From Polaromonas sp. (GTDB lineage: Bacteria > Pseudomonadota > Gammaproteobacteria > Burkholderiales > Burkholderiaceae_C), in the NCBI RefSeq assembly GCF_012927455.1, contig NZ_JABBPE010000015.1, positions 248,001-312,000 of the forward strand: 64,000 nucleotides of DNA, read 5' to 3'. The notes below the pieces were generated by a model, which saw only the letters and a program-made list of their open reading frames with translations, was not told where the DNA came from and made no database searches. Shown piece after piece: positions 45,180-54,166 of the stretch. Each line of letters begins with the position of its first letter. The stretch's first letter is position 1. The position numbers and the translations under genes were made by a program.

Positions 45180-46436
45180 TCAGGCGTGAACCTTGAAGCT
45201 GTCGGCATACTTTTTGGGCTCCTTGCCGTCCCAGACCGTGCCGTCCATCAGCTTGCTGCTGCGCATCGCGTCCTTGGGTACGCTCACCTTGGCGGCGCTG
45301 GCGGCCTGCTTGTAAATGTCGATCTGGTTGATCTGTTTGGCCACGGCCAGATAGTCGGGGTGCTCCTTCAGCAGGCCCCAGCGCTTGTGCTGCGTTAAAA
45401 ACCACATGCCGTCGGACAAGTAGGGGAAGTTGACCGCGCCGTCGCCTGAGAACTTCATGTGGTTCGGGTCGTCCCAGGTCTTGGCAAGTGAGCCGCTCAG
45501 GCCGTTCTGGTAACGCCCCAGAATGCGCTGGTTGATGGCGTCCACGCTGGTGTTGACATAGCTCTTGTTGGCAATGGTTTCGGCCATCTTGTTCTTGTTG
45601 GCCAGGCTGGCATCAATCCATTTGCCTGCCTCCAGAATGGCGGCAGTGACGGCACGCGCCGTGTTGGGATACTCCTTGACGAAGGCGGCGGTCGTGCCCA
45701 ACACTTTTTCCGGATGGTCTTTCCAGATGTCTTGCGTGGTGATGGCGGTCACGCCGATGCCGTCCATGATGGCGCGCTGGCCCCAAGGCTCTCCGACGCA
45801 AAAGCCGTCCATATTGCCGACGCGCATGTTAGCCACCATTTGCGGCGGCGGCACGGTGATGACTTTGGCGTCTTTCATAGGGTTGACGCCGTTGGCGGCC
45901 AGCCAGTAGTAAAGCCACATGGCGTGCGTGCCGGTGGGGAAGGTCTGCGCAAAGGTGTAGTCGCGCTTGTCGGAAGCCATCAGTTTGGCCAGGCCCGCGC
46001 CGTCAACTCCGCCCTTGTCGGCAATTTTCTTGCTCAGGGTGATGGCCTGGCCGTTGTTGTTCAGCGTCATCAAGACGGCCATGTCTTTCTTGGGGCCGGC
46101 CGTGCCCAGGTGCACGCCGTAGACCAGGCCGTAGAGCACATGGGCAAAGTCAAGTTCGCCATTGACCAGCTTGTCGCGCACGCCGGCCCAGCTGGCTTCT
46201 TTGGTCGGAATGATGGTGACGCCGTATTTCTTGTCTATGCCTAGCACCGACGCCATCACCACCGAGGCGCAATCGGTCAGCGGAATGAAGCCGATCCGCA
46301 CTTCCTTCTTTTCCGGCGCGTCTGAGCCCTGGGCGTACACGGCGGCACGTAGCGCGGGGTTGATACCGACGGCACCGACGGTGGCAGCTTGCAGAACGGT
46401 ACGGCGTGTCAACGAGGATCTAAGCAGGTCTGTCAT
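45180..46436 (-). CDS. nrtA: Nitrate-binding protein of the ABC transporter
   Basis: A 418-aa periplasmic protein of the NrtA/CmpA family. It has a twin-arginine signal (LTRRTVLQAA, Arg11-Arg12), so it is exported folded by Tat. Family motifs are VRIGFIPLTDCASVVMASVLGI, LDFAHVLYGLVYGVHLG, GTHAMWLYYWLAANGVNP, VANMRVGNMDGFCVGEPWGQRA and HPEKVLGTTAAFVKEYPNTARAV. The start at 46436 is chosen for the Tat signal; the frame continues upstream through the leader RNA. It is the first gene of nrtABC and lies behind a sigma-54 promoter and an ANTAR-type leader. Confidence 0.93.
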   Translation of the reverse strand: MTDLLRSSLTRRTVLQAATVGAVGINPALRAAVYAQGSDAPEKKEVRIGFIPLTDCASVVMASVLGIDKKYGVTIIPTKEASWAGVRDKLVNGELDFAHVLYGLVYGVHLGTAGPKKDMAVLMTLNNNGQAITLSKKIADKGGVDGAGLAKLMASDKRDYTFAQTFPTGTHAMWLYYWLAANGVNPMKDAKVITVPPPQMVANMRVGNMDGFCVGEPWGQRAIMDGIGVTAITTQDIWKDHPEKVLGTTAAFVKEYPNTARAVTAAILEAGKWIDASLANKNKMAETIANKSYVNTSVDAINQRILGRYQNGLSGSLAKTWDDPNHMKFSGDGAVNFPYLSDGMWFLTQHKRWGLLKEHPDYLAVAKQINQIDIYKQAASAAKVSVPKDAMRSSKLMDGTVWDGKEPKKYADSFKVHA

Positions 46437-46468
46437 GGCGTTGGCTCCGAAAAAAGAAAACTGAAAAC

Positions 46469-46524
46469 AAAAAAGGCGCTCGACCTGGGTCACTTTGAAG
46501 TCGTGATTGCCCGGTGCGAACGCC
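46469..46524 (-). terminator. Leader terminator (attenuator) upstream of nrtA
   Basis: On the minus strand GGCGTTCGCACCGGG pairs with CCCAGGTCGAGCGCC (one single-base bulge on each side), followed by six U residues, 33 nt before the nrtA ATG. A terminator between a promoter and its first gene marks an attenuator. Its 5' arm overlaps the second AACGGC hairpin. Confidence 0.78.
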
Positions 46525-46559
46525 GTTGTTCCTGGAGGCCTTTCGCTTCGCCGTTGAAG
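46518..46559 (-). ncRNA. Tandem hexaloop hairpins: ANTAR-responsive leader RNA
   Basis: Two small hairpins in the nrtA leader have the identical six-base loop AACGGC: CTTC-AACGGC-GAAG (46559-46546) and GAAC-AACGGC-GTTC (46531-46518). Known ANTAR target RNAs have two such hairpins with A at loop position 1 and G at position 4, the second overlapping a terminator, exactly as here. NasT is encoded directly upstream and is the expected binder. Confidence 0.8.
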
Positions 46560-46583
46560 TGAACTGCCTCTTGGCTCACTCAG

Positions 46584-46600
46584 TGCAATACCTGTGCCAA
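46584..46600 (-). promoter_or_regulatory. Sigma-54 promoter of nrtABC
   Basis: The minus strand reads TTGGCACAGGTATTGCA, with GG (46598-46597) and GC (46586-46585) at the required 12-base spacing of -24/-12 promoters. The start site would be near 46573, about 14 nt before the first ANTAR hairpin. Confidence 0.85.
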
Positions 46601-46644
46601 GCAACCGGGGATTGAGGAAATGGCCAAAAAAAATGATTAAATGT

Positions 46645-46692
46645 GCCTCTAGCCCAATAGAGACGGGCGCAAGTAGCTATCAAAAAAATAGC
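46645..46692 (+). repeat. Two-hairpin dispersed repeat, copy 11
   Basis: A near-consensus copy: GCCTCTAGCCCAATAGAGA, GGGCGCAAGTAGCTATC and AAATAGCA. It lies between the NtrC-type site and the sigma-54 promoter of nrtA, where it could end transcripts coming from nasT. Confidence 0.86.
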
Positions 46693-46755
46693 AACGCGGA
46701 AGGCTGAATTGTCTGAATTTGGAAGCGTCCAAAAGGCTACGGACGCACGGCCAGA

Positions 46756-46772
46756 CGCACCGTAGTTGTGCG
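46756..46772. promoter_or_regulatory. NtrC-type enhancer site
   Basis: CGCACCGTAGTTGTGCG contains GCAC-N7-GTGC, the NtrC site pattern of glnA. A further palindrome GGTGCACC adjoins it (46772-46779). Its centre is about 190 bp upstream of the predicted sigma-54 start, a normal enhancer distance. Confidence 0.65.
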
Positions 46773-46814
46773 GTGCACCATTTCAGCGTCGAACCGAAAC
46801 GGTAGCAAGCCAGC

Positions 46815-47447
46815 TCAGCCCAGCAGATCGGCGGCGTCCAGCATGCGCTGCGCCACTTCGCCAAGCCGCAGGCCCTTGTCCATCGCGGCCTTTCGCAGCC
46901 TGGCGTAGGCCGCCGCCTCATCGAGGTTTTGCCGCTGCATCAGCAGGCTTTTGGCGCGGTCTATGACCTTGCGGTCCTGCAACTCGGTTTTGGCACTGGC
47001 CAGTTCGCTGCGCAGGTCTTGTTCGTGCTCAAAGCGCGCCATGGCCACATCCAGAATCGGACGTATGCGCTCGGGCGACAGGCCGGCCACGATATAGGCC
47101 GAAACGCCCGCTGCCACGGCAGCCCTGACGTGGCTGGTGTCGCTGTCATTGGTAAAAAGCACAATTGGTCGCCGTGCCTCGCGGGTCGCCATCACCACAT
47201 GCTCCAGCGCGTCTCTGGCTTCGCTCTCCGCGTCCACGATGATCATGTCGGGCTGCAACTGGGCGAGACGTTCGGAGAGAAAAGTGTCCACCGGCAACAC
47301 CGCGACGATGTTGTAGCCGTTTTCCAGCAAGCCAATGCGCAGCTTGCGCGAGCGTTCGGCCAGCGCGCTTGCCGGGGCGTCGTCAGCTGCCGCGTCCACC
47401 AGATCGGGGGCAATCACGACAAGGCGCAGGGACTGGGAGGAAGTCAT
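46815..47447 (-). CDS. nasT: NasT-type ANTAR response regulator (transcription antiterminator)
   Basis: A 210-aa protein: a receiver-like N-terminal domain (LRLVVIAPDLVD, MIIVDAESEARDALEHV, RPIVLFTNDSD, SAYIVAGLSPERI) and a C-terminal ANTAR domain (ELQDRKVIDRAKSLLMQRQNLDEAAAYARLRKAAMDKGLRLGEVAQRML) that binds paired hexaloop RNA hairpins. NasT allows read-through of leader terminators of nitrate assimilation operons when nitrate is present. The matching RNA target lies 256 bp downstream in the nrtA leader. The NasS partner that normally restrains NasT is not in this window. Start chosen at MTSSQSLRL with GGGAGGAAGTC upstream. Confidence 0.92.
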   Translation of the reverse strand: MTSSQSLRLVVIAPDLVDAAADDAPASALAERSRKLRIGLLENGYNIVAVLPVDTFLSERLAQLQPDMIIVDAESEARDALEHVVMATREARRPIVLFTNDSDTSHVRAAVAAGVSAYIVAGLSPERIRPILDVAMARFEHEQDLRSELASAKTELQDRKVIDRAKSLLMQRQNLDEAAAYARLRKAAMDKGLRLGEVAQRMLDAADLLG

Positions 47448-47672
47448 GCGCCATCGATGCAAGATTTGAGCCAAATATTTGGGACAGGTAGGTGCGGCGC
47501 GCCCTCTCGCAGCATGGCAGCGCCGAATGCCAACAATGCTATAACCCTTGCGTACGGAGAACCGCGCGACCCAATGAATCGGCGGCCATGAAAAAGAGTG
47601 CCAGGCAAGATACCCCGCGCAGTTATTCCCCACTCTGGGGAACTCGCCATCAACAACAACTTCCAAGCTCAC

Positions 47673-49421
47673 ATGAAGCCCTTGACCACCTTGTCCATCA
47701 AGTCCCTGTTCGTCCCGCTTGTTTGCCTGACCCTGGTGTCCTGCGGTGGAGGAGGAGGGGGCGACGGCCCGAATGCTGCCCCTGAGCCTGCACTGGCAGG
47801 CGCGCTCACGCCAGAGTGCGGCGGGGGCAGTTGCGCAGCCGTCAACGCCAATACCTACAGCGGCTCTGGCATTGGCGTCTGGCGCTTCAACAACACCTCA
47901 GGCGCCGACGTCAGGTTCAATGTCGACATCGCCGGCGTGCCGGCCGGAAAAACCGCCACGCTGGTTTTTTCCAATGGCTCGCAGGCGACGGCGAGCCCGC
48001 CCTCGTCGGGCGTGCTTGCATCGCCGGTCACGCCTGCGTTGGCACCTGCATCAGCGGGCGCCGAGGCCGCTAGTTTTGCCGGCGCAGCGGCCAAGCCAGC
48101 CGGTCACGACGATGCACACACGCAAATGCTGGATAAAAACCGCGCGGTGGCAAGCGGGCTTATACGGTCGCGCACCACCACCCACGCGTCCAGCGACCTG
48201 GCCAGCAGCTTGCCCGGCGTGGCGCGGTTGTCGTTTTCTCCGGCGGTGGGAACGAACAAAAGCTGGATCGACAACTTTCCGGCAACGCCTGTTTCCTACC
48301 CAACCAGCGCGCAGTTTGTGTGCGCCTTGCCGACCGGTCGCAAGGTGGTGTGGTGGGTCGATCCGAACATCGTAGCGTCGGGAAAATTCACCCAGCCTGC
48401 GTTGGATGTCGCACTGAAAGCCATGCAGGATTCGTACTGCGGCCCTTCCGGTAGTGGTGGAGGCCTGGCACAACTTACCGCGCCCGCGCTGCTTAATGAC
48501 GTTTGGGGTTCTGCCGCGTCTAGGTTCATTGACGTCATTCAAGACACGCCTTCCCTGCAAGACGTCAATGTCGTGCTGCTCAATGTCCCCCCCAACATCG
48601 GCTGGGCGGGCTATTTCTTTGCCGGCAACAACCTGCTTAAAACTTCTCGCGCCAGTTCAAACGAAGCGCTCGCGTTTTTTGTCAACGCTGACCAATTGAA
48701 AATCGACCTTAATTTCACGACGTCCACACTCCTGCATGAATCCACCCACATGGTGAACTTTTACCAGCGTGCGGTGGTGCGTGGCGTTGCCCACGACACC
48801 TGGCTGGAAGAGACTGCAGCGATGATGACAGAGGACATCGTGGCACCTGCAGTCATTGTTGGCGGCTACAACAAAATCATGAGCGTTCGGCTACCGGCCT
48901 ATCTGAAGGCCGGAGGCAATGTCAGCTACCTCAATTGGCCGACGGCGCTGCTGGACTCCTCACCGCACTACGGGTTGGGCGGCGGGTTTGGCGCTTTCCT
49001 CAATCGCCGCTACGGTCTGGTTATTTACCAGCAACTGATCACGTCCTGCAGTGACGCGCCCGCCACTGCCTCGGCGCCGGCGCGGACCAGCTATGACTGT
49101 CTGGATGGATTAATCAAGGCCAATGGAGGCGCGGGCTTTAGCGATGAATTTTCCCGTTTTGGCGCGACCGTTTTTGGCCAGCTTCCCGCTGCTGGTGCAC
49201 CCGCTGGCTATGGCTACCCCAGTGTGAAGGCAGGCGGTTATACGCTGCAAGCCAATGACCTTTCGGCTTCAGGCCCGCGGCCGCCTGCCGCACTTGCCTC
49301 GGGCTACACCGCAACATCCCAAACCTACCAGCGCGACACCATCGCCGCCGGAAAAACCAGCTACGTCCGCAATGGCGTGCTGGTGCCGGCCCGCACCACG
49401 CTGACGCTGGTCATCCAATGA
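47673..49421 (+). CDS. Lipoprotein zinc metallopeptidase, M30 (hyicolysin)-like
   Basis: A 582-aa lipoprotein with lipobox LVSC (Cys about 23) followed by a Gly-rich linker (GGGGGGDGPN). The N-terminal region (about 50-110) is a beta-rich domain (SGIGVWRFNNTSGADVRFNVDIAGVPAGKTATLVFSNGS). The catalytic part has LLHESTHMVNF, where H355-E356-S-T-H359 is a zinc-binding HExxH, followed by WLEETAAMMTEDIV with the likely third ligand Glu. This matches the M30 group. It would act at the cell surface or in the periplasm. It overlaps the next lipoprotein gene by ATGA. The true start is set by the lipoprotein signal. Confidence 0.78.
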   Translation: MKPLTTLSIKSLFVPLVCLTLVSCGGGGGGDGPNAAPEPALAGALTPECGGGSCAAVNANTYSGSGIGVWRFNNTSGADVRFNVDIAGVPAGKTATLVFSNGSQATASPPSSGVLASPVTPALAPASAGAEAASFAGAAAKPAGHDDAHTQMLDKNRAVASGLIRSRTTTHASSDLASSLPGVARLSFSPAVGTNKSWIDNFPATPVSYPTSAQFVCALPTGRKVVWWVDPNIVASGKFTQPALDVALKAMQDSYCGPSGSGGGLAQLTAPALLNDVWGSAASRFIDVIQDTPSLQDVNVVLLNVPPNIGWAGYFFAGNNLLKTSRASSNEALAFFVNADQLKIDLNFTTSTLLHESTHMVNFYQRAVVRGVAHDTWLEETAAMMTEDIVAPAVIVGGYNKIMSVRLPAYLKAGGNVSYLNWPTALLDSSPHYGLGGGFGAFLNRRYGLVIYQQLITSCSDAPATASAPARTSYDCLDGLIKANGGAGFSDEFSRFGATVFGQLPAAGAPAGYGYPSVKAGGYTLQANDLSASGPRPPAALASGYTATSQTYQRDTIAAGKTSYVRNGVLVPARTTLTLVIQ

Positions 49422-49765
49422 AAGCGCCAGCGTTTTCTGCGCGTGCTGTGGCCGGCCTGCACTGCCTGCTGCTAGTCTCGGCGCTGGTGCTGACCGCCTG
49501 TGGCAACGGTGCCGGCAAGCCGAGCCGCGACAGTGCCGATGTCAGCGTCTCAGGCCATTTAACGCTGAAAGGTTCGCAGCCGGGCGCCTGGTGGGCGGTG
49601 ACGGACGATAAGGGGCGCGTCTGGAAGATCGCCTCACCAACCCCGGAGCAGGTCGCGACCTTTCAGCAGGCGCAAAACCATCGCGTCAGCATTGAGGGAC
49701 GTCGCCAAGCGAAGTACCTGAGCTTCGAGCAAATCCAGCCTTCCCGGGTCGTCGTAGCGCCTTGA
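49418..49765 (+). CDS. Small lipoprotein coupled to the M30-like peptidase
   Basis: A 115-aa lipoprotein with lipobox LTAC (Cys about 28) and a compact beta-rich domain (VSVSGHLTLKGSQPGAWWAVTDDKGRVWKIASPTPEQVATFQQAQNHRVSIEGRRQAKYL) that resembles an OB-like fold. No family was recognised. The start overlaps the peptidase stop (ATGA), so it may be an inhibitor, chaperone or partner; this is inference. Confidence 0.7.
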   Translation: MKAPAFSARAVAGLHCLLLVSALVLTACGNGAGKPSRDSADVSVSGHLTLKGSQPGAWWAVTDDKGRVWKIASPTPEQVATFQQAQNHRVSIEGRRQAKYLSFEQIQPSRVVVAP

Positions 49766-49849
49766 AGTTGCACCGCACACTTGGGCGGTGTTGCGGCCAG
49801 AGCAATGCGCTGCAGATTCTGCCAACAATCCAAACCTTACACTTGCCGC

Positions 49850-50911
49850 ATGCTTGTACTGGGAATTGAATCGAGTTGCGACGAAACGGGTGTGGCGCTG
49901 GTGGACACCGCCTGCGGCGCGGTGCCGCGCCTGCTGGCGCACGCCTTGTACAGCCAGATCGTCATGCACCAAGCCTACGGCGGCGTGGTGCCCGAACTGG
50001 CCAGCCGCGACCATATCCGGCGTGTGCTGCCGCTGACGCAGGAGGTGATGGCGCAGGCGCAGCGCGCGCTGGGCCAAGTCGATTTGATCGCCTATACCCG
50101 CGGGCCCGGCCTGGCGGGCGCGCTGCTGGTGGGCGCGGGCGTGGCCTGCGCGCTGGCCGCTGCGCTGGGCAAGCCGGTGCTGGGCATGCACCATCTGGAG
50201 GGCCATCTGCTGTCGCCTTTTCTGAGCGCCGACCCGCCGGAGTTTCCGTTTGTGGCGCTGCTGGTCTCAGGCGGCCATACCCAGTTGATGCGGGTTGACC
50301 GGGTGGGCAGCTACGAATTGCTGGGCGAAACCATTGACGACGCCGCCGGCGAGGCCTTTGACAAATCGGCCAAGCTGATGGGCTTGCCTTATCCCGGTGG
50401 GCCGCATCTGGCCAAACTGGCGCTGCAGGGTGACGGCGCGGCTTTCAAGCTGCCGCGCCCGCTGCTGCACAACGGCAACCTGGATTTTTCTTTTGCCGGC
50501 CTGAAAACCGCAGTGCTGACGCAGGCTAAAAAACTCGGGCTTGAACTGGAAAGCCGCAAGGCCGACCTGGCGGCCTCCGCGCAGGCGGCCATCGTCGAGG
50601 TGCTGGTTAAAAAATCATTGAGCGCCATGGCGCAGACCGGACTGAAGCGACTGGTGGTGGCGGGCGGTGTGGGCGCCAATGCCTTGCTGCGCAGCCAGCT
50701 CAACGCCGGCTGCCAGCAGCGCGGTGTGCGCGTGCATTACCCCGAGCTGGAATTTTGCACCGACAACGGCGCCATGATTGCCCTGGCCGCGGGCATGCGC
50801 CTGCAGGCGGGGCTAGTGAAATTGGACAAGCCGCAGCGCGGCTACACTTTTGATGTGAGGCCGCGCTGGAATCTTGCTGAACTGCAAGCTGAACCGGCCT
50901 TTGCCGGTTGA
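49850..50911 (+). CDS. tsaD: tRNA N6-adenosine threonylcarbamoyltransferase
   Basis: A 353-aa cytoplasmic ATPase-fold enzyme that, with TsaB and TsaE, installs t6A at position 37 of ANN-decoding tRNAs. Typical motifs are [33 protein letters not shown], the metal-binding [38 protein letters not shown] and [14 protein letters not shown]. The length is normal. It is independent of its neighbours. Confidence 0.97.
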   Translation: MLVLGIESSCDETGVALVDTACGAVPRLLAHALYSQIVMHQAYGGVVPELASRDHIRRVLPLTQEVMAQAQRALGQVDLIAYTRGPGLAGALLVGAGVACALAAALGKPVLGMHHLEGHLLSPFLSADPPEFPFVALLVSGGHTQLMRVDRVGSYELLGETIDDAAGEAFDKSAKLMGLPYPGGPHLAKLALQGDGAAFKLPRPLLHNGNLDFSFAGLKTAVLTQAKKLGLELESRKADLAASAQAAIVEVLVKKSLSAMAQTGLKRLVVAGGVGANALLRSQLNAGCQQRGVRVHYPELEFCTDNGAMIALAAGMRLQAGLVKLDKPQRGYTFDVRPRWNLAELQAEPAFAG

Positions 50912-50939
50912 TCTGCTGTTCGCCTGCTTGATTCAATCT

Positions 50940-51341
50940 CTATTCAACAACAAGCTGGCTGACGTTGCTGACTGGTATTTTCTTGCCAAGGCTGAGCGTC
51001 AACACCCCGTTTTCGAGTTTGGCGCTGCTGCTCGCCACGTCAATCTCCAGCGGAAAACGCCAGGCCGCTTTGACACTGCGGGCGGCGTCAGCCTTGCTGG
51101 ACACGCGCACCACGTCGCCTTCAATGCCGATGTCCAACTGCTCTTTGGCAATGCCGGGAACATCAAGTTGCAGGCTGTAGGTTTTCTCCAAGTCTTGCAC
51201 TTCAGCGGGCTGGGCCGCGCCGGTACCGGCGAGAGAAGAGACGGTGTCGCTGAGAAATTTTTGAAGGGCCTGATGGCTTGCGGCGGGCGCGTAGCTGCCG
51301 TTAAAACTGCGGGCAGGGCGGGTCGCGACTGAATAAAACAT
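50940..51341 (-). CDS. Hsp20/alpha-crystallin small heat-shock protein
   Basis: A 133-aa cytoplasmic holdase. The alpha-crystallin domain spans about 45-130 (YSLQLDVPGIAKEQLDIGIEGDVVRVSSKAD, WRFPLEIDVASSSAKLENGVLTLSLGKK), with the AxLENGVLTLxL motif conserved. The C-terminal tail is short and lacks a clear IxI motif, which may limit oligomer size. It lies tail to tail with tsaD. Confidence 0.92.
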   Translation of the reverse strand: MFYSVATRPARSFNGSYAPAASHQALQKFLSDTVSSLAGTGAAQPAEVQDLEKTYSLQLDVPGIAKEQLDIGIEGDVVRVSSKADAARSVKAAWRFPLEIDVASSSAKLENGVLTLSLGKKIPVSNVSQLVVE

Positions 51342-51501
51342 GGTTGTTTCCTTGATGGGTGAACAAGGGGAAAAGCTAAATTAAACGGCTGCGTTAAACC
51401 GCTGCTTCCCCTAAGATGCGCGGCGCTCACCGTGATTGCCGCTTGCACCTCAGTTAAGTGTGCGAACGATTTATTCAAGTGAAAAGAAGGATGGATTTGG
51501 A

Positions 51502-52797
51502 ATGTATTTTTTAATGCGAAAGCTCTTGAAACCTGCGCTGCTGGCCCTAGGCCTGGGCGCCGCGCTGGCCGCAGCGGCGCAGCCGGCAACCCAGCCCATC
51601 CTTTCACCTCTTCCACCCCTTCGTATTGCGCTGATTGAAAGCCTGTCCGGGCCGTTTGCCAACACCGGTGAAGCCGTGTTTCGCAACCTCGTCTGGGCGA
51701 GCGAACGTGTCAATGCGCGCGGTGGCGTCAAACTCAAGGCCGGTGCGCGCGAACTGCTGGTTGAGCGCTATGACAGCAAAGGCCAGGCCGAGGACGCGCT
51801 GGCGGCACTGCGCTCAGCAATTGACGATGGCGTGACGGTGATTGCCCAAGGCAATTCGTCGGCCGTTGCAGCGGTGCTAATCGATGCCATCAACAAACAC
51901 AACGAGCGCGAGCCAGGCAAGCGCGTGCTGTTCCTCAATTATTCGGCGGTCGATCCCATCTTGACGAATGAAAAATGCAGTTACTGGCATTTCCGTTTTG
52001 ACGCCCATGCCGACATGCGCATGGCCGCGCTGATGGAGGTGCTGAAAGACGACAAGGCCGTCAAAAAGGTTTACCTGATTGGCCAGGACTACAGCTTTGG
52101 CCAGGCCGTGCTGAAGGAGGCGCGCAAACAGCTAGGCGCGCAGCGGCCTGACGTGCAAATCGTCGGTGACGAGCTGCACGCGATGGGCCGCGTCAAGGAC
52201 TTCATTCCCTATGCCGTGAAAATCAAGGCCAGCGGCGCGCAGGCGGTGCTGACAGGCAACTGGGGCAACGATTTGACACTGTTGATCAAGGCGGCGAAAG
52301 AGGTCGGCTACGAAGGCAAGTTCTACACGTTTTACGGCAATGCGCTGGGCGTGCCGGCCGCACTGGGCGATGCCGGCGTCAACAAGGTGATCGCGGTGGC
52401 CGAGTGGTTTCCCAATGCTGACGGCGTGCCATCGGAGACCTTCTATCAATCGTTCCGCCAGCGCTTTCCCAAGCCGCAGGACGACTACGTGCACATGCGC
52501 ATGCAGCTGATGATTGAAGCGCTGGCGCAAAGTTTCGAGAGGGCCGGCGTCAGCGATGCAACTGCCGTGGCTGCACAGCTGGAGCGGGCCACCGTCAGTC
52601 TTTCAGGTCAGCGCGGCACGATGCGTGCCGCTGATCATCAGTTCCAGCAGCCGCTGCAGGTGGCGCTGATGGGGCGGCAGGGCGCGCCTGGCGTGAAGTT
52701 TGACGTTGAAGGATCGGGTTACGGATTTCGTGTCATCAAGACGATTGCACCCGAGCGTGCCGAGCAGCCGCACGGCTGCAAGATGGTGCGGCCCTGA
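51502..52797 (+). CDS. Branched-chain-amino-acid-type ABC substrate-binding protein
   Basis: A 431-aa periplasmic binding protein of the LivJ type. The signal peptide ends near LAAAAQ. Family features are LRIALIESLSGPFANTGEAVFRNLVWASERVNARGGV, a central KKVYLIGQDYSFGQAVLKEARKQLG hinge and AVKIKASGAQAVLTGNWGNDLTLLIKAAKEVG. The chosen ATG has GGATTTGGA upstream. No permease or ATPase genes are adjacent, so it is an orphan. An aminotransferase follows after 39 bp, suggesting an amino acid ligand. Confidence 0.88.
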   Translation: MYFLMRKLLKPALLALGLGAALAAAAQPATQPILSPLPPLRIALIESLSGPFANTGEAVFRNLVWASERVNARGGVKLKAGARELLVERYDSKGQAEDALAALRSAIDDGVTVIAQGNSSAVAAVLIDAINKHNEREPGKRVLFLNYSAVDPILTNEKCSYWHFRFDAHADMRMAALMEVLKDDKAVKKVYLIGQDYSFGQAVLKEARKQLGAQRPDVQIVGDELHAMGRVKDFIPYAVKIKASGAQAVLTGNWGNDLTLLIKAAKEVGYEGKFYTFYGNALGVPAALGDAGVNKVIAVAEWFPNADGVPSETFYQSFRQRFPKPQDDYVHMRMQLMIEALAQSFERAGVSDATAVAAQLERATVSLSGQRGTMRAADHQFQQPLQVALMGRQGAPGVKFDVEGSGYGFRVIKTIAPERAEQPHGCKMVRP

Positions 52798-52836
52798 AGC
52801 TTCATCGAACCCGTTCAAAAAAAACGAAAGGCTGGC

Positions 52837-54024
52837 ATGAGACAGGCAGTTTTGAATCTTGAAGAATCGATGATCCGCCAGGTGGCCAATGCGGGCATGG
52901 GGCGTAGCGATGTGCTGAAGTTCTGGTTTGGCGAGAGCGATGAGGTCACGCCGGCGTTTATCCGCGATGCCGCTGTCGCCTCGCTGCAGCAGGGCGAGAC
53001 TTTCTACGCCCACAACCTCGGTTTGCCTGAGCTGCGCGAAGCCATCGCACGCTACGCGACGGCGCTGCGCACCCCGGGCGCCACAGCCATCGGCGCCGAG
53101 CGCATCGCCGTCACCTCCGGTGGAGTGAACGCCCTGATGCTGGCCGTGCAGGCGCTGGTCGATGCGGGCGACGAGGTGGTGGTAGTGACGCCGGTGTGGC
53201 CCAACCTGATTGCCCAGCCCGCCATCATGGGGGCGGTCGTCAAATGCGTGAGCCTCAAACCGGTGGCTGGTCAGTGGCAGCTGGACATGGCCGCGCTGCT
53301 GGCCGCAATCACCGACAAGACCCGGCTATTGATCGTCAACGCGCCGAATAACCCGACCGGCTGGACCTTGAGCCGAGCCGAGCAAGAGACGATTCTGGCG
53401 CACTGCCGGCGCACCGGCAGCTGGATTCTGGCGGACGAGGTCTATGAGCGGCTTTACTTTGAAGACACCATCAATGGCTGCGCGCCGAGTTTTCTGGACA
53501 TCGCCAACCCCGAGGACCGGCTGGTCGTTGTGCACAGTTTTTCCAAGAGCTTTTTGATGACGGGGTGGCGCCTGGGCTGGTTGGTGATGCCGCCGGCCAT
53601 AACGCCGCAGGTGGGCAAGCTGGTGGAGTTCAACACGTCCTGCGCACCGGTTTTTATTCAGCGGGCGGGCTTGGTCGCGCTGCAAAGAACCGGCGACGTC
53701 ACGCCGCAGCTGGTGGCACACCTCAAAATTTGCCGGGACACGCTGGTGCCACAGCTGCAGGCTGTGCCGGGTGTCGAGGTCGCGCCGGCCAGAGGCGGTA
53801 TGTACGCCTTTTTCAGGCTGGTGGACCAGCAGCGCTTTGGCGACTCGCTGGAGACTGCCAAGCGGCTGGTCGTGGAGGCCGGGCTGGGGCTGGCACCGGG
53901 CAACGCTTTCATGGTCAACCCCACAGCCGAGGCGCAAGGCTGGCTGCGCTGGTGTTTTGCCAGCCGGGATGTCGCCAGGCTGGAGCAGGGCGTGGGCCGG
54001 CTCAGGCGTTGGCTTGGGCTATAA
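52837..54024 (+). CDS. PLP-dependent aminotransferase, class I/II
   Basis: A 395-aa cytoplasmic enzyme of fold type I. Motifs are [30 protein letters not shown], the NNPTGW loop, [12 protein letters not shown] and the PLP lysine in [17 protein letters not shown]. The substrate is not clear from the sequence; aspartate/aromatic-type enzymes are the nearest group. It follows the binding-protein gene by 39 bp with AAAGGC upstream of the ATG. Confidence 0.9.
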   Translation: MRQAVLNLEESMIRQVANAGMGRSDVLKFWFGESDEVTPAFIRDAAVASLQQGETFYAHNLGLPELREAIARYATALRTPGATAIGAERIAVTSGGVNALMLAVQALVDAGDEVVVVTPVWPNLIAQPAIMGAVVKCVSLKPVAGQWQLDMAALLAAITDKTRLLIVNAPNNPTGWTLSRAEQETILAHCRRTGSWILADEVYERLYFEDTINGCAPSFLDIANPEDRLVVVHSFSKSFLMTGWRLGWLVMPPAITPQVGKLVEFNTSCAPVFIQRAGLVALQRTGDVTPQLVAHLKICRDTLVPQLQAVPGVEVAPARGGMYAFFRLVDQQRFGDSLETAKRLVVEAGLGLAPGNAFMVNPTAEAQGWLRWCFASRDVARLEQGVGRLRRWLGL

Positions 54025-54025
54025 T
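54020..54025 (+). promoter_or_regulatory. Possible -10 element of the rpsO promoter
   Basis: A perfect TATAAT overlaps the stop codon of the aminotransferase gene, giving a start near 54032 and a leader of about 135 nt before rpsO. No good -35 hexamer is seen at the usual spacing. Confidence 0.4.
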
Positions 54026-54166
54026 CCAAGGCTCTGCGTTACAAAGGGCTTGGACCGAAGAAGCATCAGGCTTTTTGGCAGATATCACGACGAAGGTGGT
54101 CACCTCCCAATAGTGGGAAACACTGCCTCGCTCGCAAGTGCAACACAAGTTGCAAGAGGAAAATCC

